In this document: in pieces, positions 61,803 through 64,000 of the stretch | Numbering within the stretch: position 1 is the first letter of the stretch | How the letters are laid out: each line of letters starts with the position of its first letter | From: Wolfiporia cocos | Lineage: Eukaryota > Basidiomycota > Agaricomycetes > Polyporales > Phaeolaceae | Assembly: GCA_029448655.1 (NCBI GenBank) | Contig: JACCLO010000003.1 | Span: forward strand, 3,782,001 to 3,846,000 | Length of the DNA: 64,000 nt | Direction of reading: 5' to 3' | Program-made: the position numbers and the translations under genes | The notes under the pieces: model-generated | Database searches by the model: none | The model's input: the letters and a program-made list of their open reading frames with translations, nothing else | What the model was told of the DNA's origin: nothing

Positions 61803-62450
61803 ATGGTATGCATACACTCTATTGTCGCTGGTTGCATCTCAAGCTGACCTCATTTGCGCAGTCTGGAAAGGGCAAAGCGTATGTTTTCATCACCCCCACA
61901 AGAAGGGGCCATCAGCTCACCTACACCCTTATCTAGCGGCAAGTCTTCCTCTGGCAAGTCCGGTGCTGAGGCTGGCAAGTCCCAGTCGCGCTCGGCGAAG
62001 GCGGGTCTCCAGTTCCCCGTCGGTCGTGTTCACCGTCTCCTCAAGAAGGGCAACTACGCGCAGCGTGTGGGTGCGGGTGCTCCTGGTGCGTTATCTCCAG
62101 CGCTTTGGTCGCAAAATATCGAATCATTCCATGTATTGCTTAGTCTACCTCGCGGCTGTCCTTGAATACCTTGCCGCCGAGATCCTTGAGCTCGCTGGCA
62201 ATGCTGCGCGTGACAACAAGAAGCAGCGTATTGTCCCTCGTCACCTTCAGCTCGCCATCCGTAATGATGAGGAGTGCGTTCAATCTTCAGTATCTACCTG
62301 GGATGCACGAACTTACCTTTGCTCAGGTTGAACAAGCTCCTCGGCGATGTTGTCATCAGCCAGGGTGGTGTCGTCCCCTTCATTCTCCCCGAGCTCCTCC
62401 CCTCAAAATCGAACAAGGGCAAGAAGGAGGGTGCGTCGCAGGAGGTGTAA
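61803..62450 (+). CDS. HTA1: Histone H2A
   Basis: This is a core histone that pairs with H2B in the nucleosome. Exons are 61803-61805 (ATG alone), 61862-61878, 61937-62085, 62144-62273 and 62327-62450 (423 nt, 140 residues). The N-tail [19 protein letters not shown] is longer than in yeast. The fold has [58 protein letters not shown] and [12 protein letters not shown]. The C-terminus ends KKEGASQEV, so Ser in SQE is the Mec1/Tel1-type phosphorylation site that makes fungal H2A act as H2A.X. An intron splits immediately after the initiator codon. Apparent extra frames across the introns are spurious. Confidence 0.96.
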
Positions 62451-62873
62451 ACTCGTGGACGTTCATTTGGCATCTTTCTGTCGGATTGTATTTTGTACTT
62501 ATCTCATCTCGTATTGTGCTTCCTAATTCACTTCCCGTGTATCAGTAATCGAGCGCATGTTCGAAAAACGATCTTGATTCATAGGAACCTCCTGCAACGA
62601 CCGCCTTGGGCGGTGTCGATTTGTCGAATTCATCTGGACGGATGATTGCGTGCGCCACTCATTCTGATCGTTGTTGTCGCCACTCGCAGCAGTCATAAGA
62701 TCTAAGGCCCTTCGTCTACTCGTAGGGATGTGAAGGCACTTGCATTGGACGGAGCACTGGTCTCATGTCTGCTTGCGTTCCGCCTCTGCTCGCGATCTTG
62801 AAATGAACATTGCAAAGCAAACGATTATATCAGTTGGCGATGCCATTAGTAGAAACCCTGGTAAGCCTCCTTA
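62451..62873. other. Intergenic, nothing recognised
   Basis: This is the 3' flank of H2A. No gene is seen. Confidence 0.4.
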
Positions 62874-63152
62874 TCATCTCTGTCTGTGTCTGATACGCTT
62901 TGAACCATCCCATGTCCCAGGTGGCATATTAATGTATAGGCAAGCTGCAAAGATCTGGTCGGCGTCCTCGAGAGGCAAACCAGCGAGAAGCTGAGTAAGC
63001 ACATCATCTTTTACCGTGGCGGGGACTTCAATGACAGGGTCAAATGAAGAGCTAATGAAGAGCACAGTACCTTGGCCCTTCGTTGTGGCTGCAAACGTAG
63101 AGTCGGCTGGTGCTACCCAAGTATTCCGACAGGACGAGGACGTCGGTCCATC
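62874..63152 (-). CDS. Unrecognised exon
   Basis: A minus-strand frame of 93 codons runs from GAT at 63152. Its central part (GTVLFISSSFDPVIEVPATV, VLTQLLAGLPLEDADQIFAA, CLYINMPPGTWDG) looks like a conserved soluble protein, but I cannot name the family. A possible donor (GATG|GTTCAA) follows WDG, so the last codons before the stop at 62874 may be intron. Upstream the frame is closed by TGA, so an acceptor or a start in another exon is needed. No other exon could be placed. Confidence 0.35.
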   Translation of the reverse strand, partial: DGPTSSSCRNTWVAPADSTFAATTKGQGTVLFISSSFDPVIEVPATVKDDVLTQLLAGLPLEDADQIFAACLYINMPPGTWDGSKRIRHRQR

Positions 63153-63832
63153 AAATCACTCGTTACTAACGCTTCTCCGCGAGTAGATGATACTCAACGA
63201 CGTGGCTGCTTGTGATCCGAGGGTGCGCCACATGGTTTGCGATACCTCCCCGCAGCCGCGCTGCAATGCCGTCGCAAAGTTGTGACTGCCGTAGTGCGCT
63301 TACTTTCCACCGATTGTGACTTGAGATCCGCGCTCTGATGTCTTGCTATCGGGCGTGGCTCAGAGCGCAGCGATACACACAGGAAGTGCCCGCTCACAAG
63401 GAACGACTGATAGACACATGCTGCTAATGGGTGATGCGAGGGCACTAGTCAAGAAGATTACCAGCGTGGTGTCAGCTACTAAATATCGATGACTCGCAGT
63501 TGGCGAACCGCGTCTTTCTTCGTGTGAGTCTCCTATCATTCCACAACGCTGAAGTCTAGTTCAACAGTGGGGCGCAAGGGCAGGAGCAAGCCCCGCGCGC
63601 CGGCGCATGTTTTGCGCCGAACGGCCCTCTTCTCATGGGGTGCGGCACAGATGCGATTGATCTCCGCGGGTATCCTCTGCGCTCGCAATACAATTTCAAC
63701 TGCATGCGGCAAAACGGATGACAATGCGGAGGAAGCCGTTGTATACAAGTCCAGGTAGAAAGTACTGCAGGGTTCAATATATAACATTATCAGGCATCTG
63801 GTATCCACAAGCAGTCCGTATGCGTTAACAAA
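63153..63832. other. Intergenic, nothing recognised
   Basis: No frame with a recognisable domain and no repeat pair is seen. Confidence 0.35.
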
Positions 63833-63982
63833 TTACACAAGGTGGCGGGGCTTTGACGCTTCCGCCTTCTTCTTTTCCTCCTGCTCCTTCCGCCACTCCT
63901 CGAACAGTTTGAACTGCTCGCTCTTGAGCGCCTCTTCTGCAGCGACCTGCCGCTCATGCTGCGCGCGTGTCTCAGCCAATTT
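63833..63982 (-). CDS. 3' exon of a coiled-coil protein (partial)
   Basis: The last 49 codons of a minus-strand gene run off the window. The exon starts after ACACTAG (acceptor at 63983-63984) and reads KLAETRAQHERQVAAEEALK, then EEWRKEQEEKKKAEA, and ends RHLV-stop (TAA at 63833-63835). The charged heptad-like pattern predicts a coiled coil. The protein cannot be named from this piece. Confidence 0.5.
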   Translation of the reverse strand, partial: KLAETRAQHERQVAAEEALKSEQFKLFEEWRKEQEEKKKAEASKPRHLV

Positions 63983-64000
63983 CTAGTGTTCATAGTGAGT

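Noticed and set aside
61597..62331. 244-codon continuous frame over histone H2A
   Set aside because: It reads through introns in the wrong frame; the spliced H2A is unmistakable.

Overview
The window is eukaryotic and fits an agaricomycete (mushroom-forming basidiomycete) nuclear genome. Genes carry many short introns of about 50-60 bp with GT..AG ends. Recognisable single-copy genes are FIS1, COX23 and histone H2A. Lineage-typical families are present: DUF6533-like and other seven-helix membrane proteins, an F-box/LRR-like protein and an M50B-like HExxH protein. About three quarters of the window is transposable elements. Boundaries below were read by eye from terminal repeats and target-site duplications (TSDs).

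Left part (1-25,000) is a repeat sink. Solo LTR C (TSD TCCAG) was hit by Ty3/gypsy element B (minus strand, TSD ATTTC). B was then hit by a close relative, element A (plus strand, 4363-12828, TSD CCCTC). A looks complete: gag, pol with protease-dUTPase-RT-RNase H-integrase-chromodomain, and a third ORF overlapping the end of pol. B carries a nonsense codon in RNase H and is split by A. To the right lie solo LTRs (21251-21792, 22425-23041, 23959-24329), a perfect palindrome, an inverted-repeat element and a Mutator-like MITE with a 9-bp TSD.

Middle part (25,000-47,100) holds remnants of a DUF6533-like gene, a second copy of a dispersed repeat that serves as an empty site for a solo LTR, and a deep nest. 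A putative host exon is interrupted by a Mutator-like element (31244-46856). That contains a Helentron-like insertion (32706-46845), which contains a complete Ty3/gypsy element E (34021-45394, minus). E in turn contains a Tc1/mariner-type transposon (40375-43516) with a four-exon transposase whose frame is intact. E also carries a dUTPase, but upstream of the protease, unlike A and B. Both gypsy families have primer-binding sites matching their own LTR over 11 nt, the hallmark of Tf1/sushi-type self-priming.

Right part (47,600-64,000) begins with a non-autonomous hAT element (47646-50925, 8-bp TSD) carrying three solo LTRs. Gene-dense chromosome follows: an F-box-like fragment, a seven-helix membrane protein gene, COX23 and FIS1 sharing a divergent promoter, an M50B-like gene, histone H2A, and the 3' end of a coiled-coil gene running off the window.
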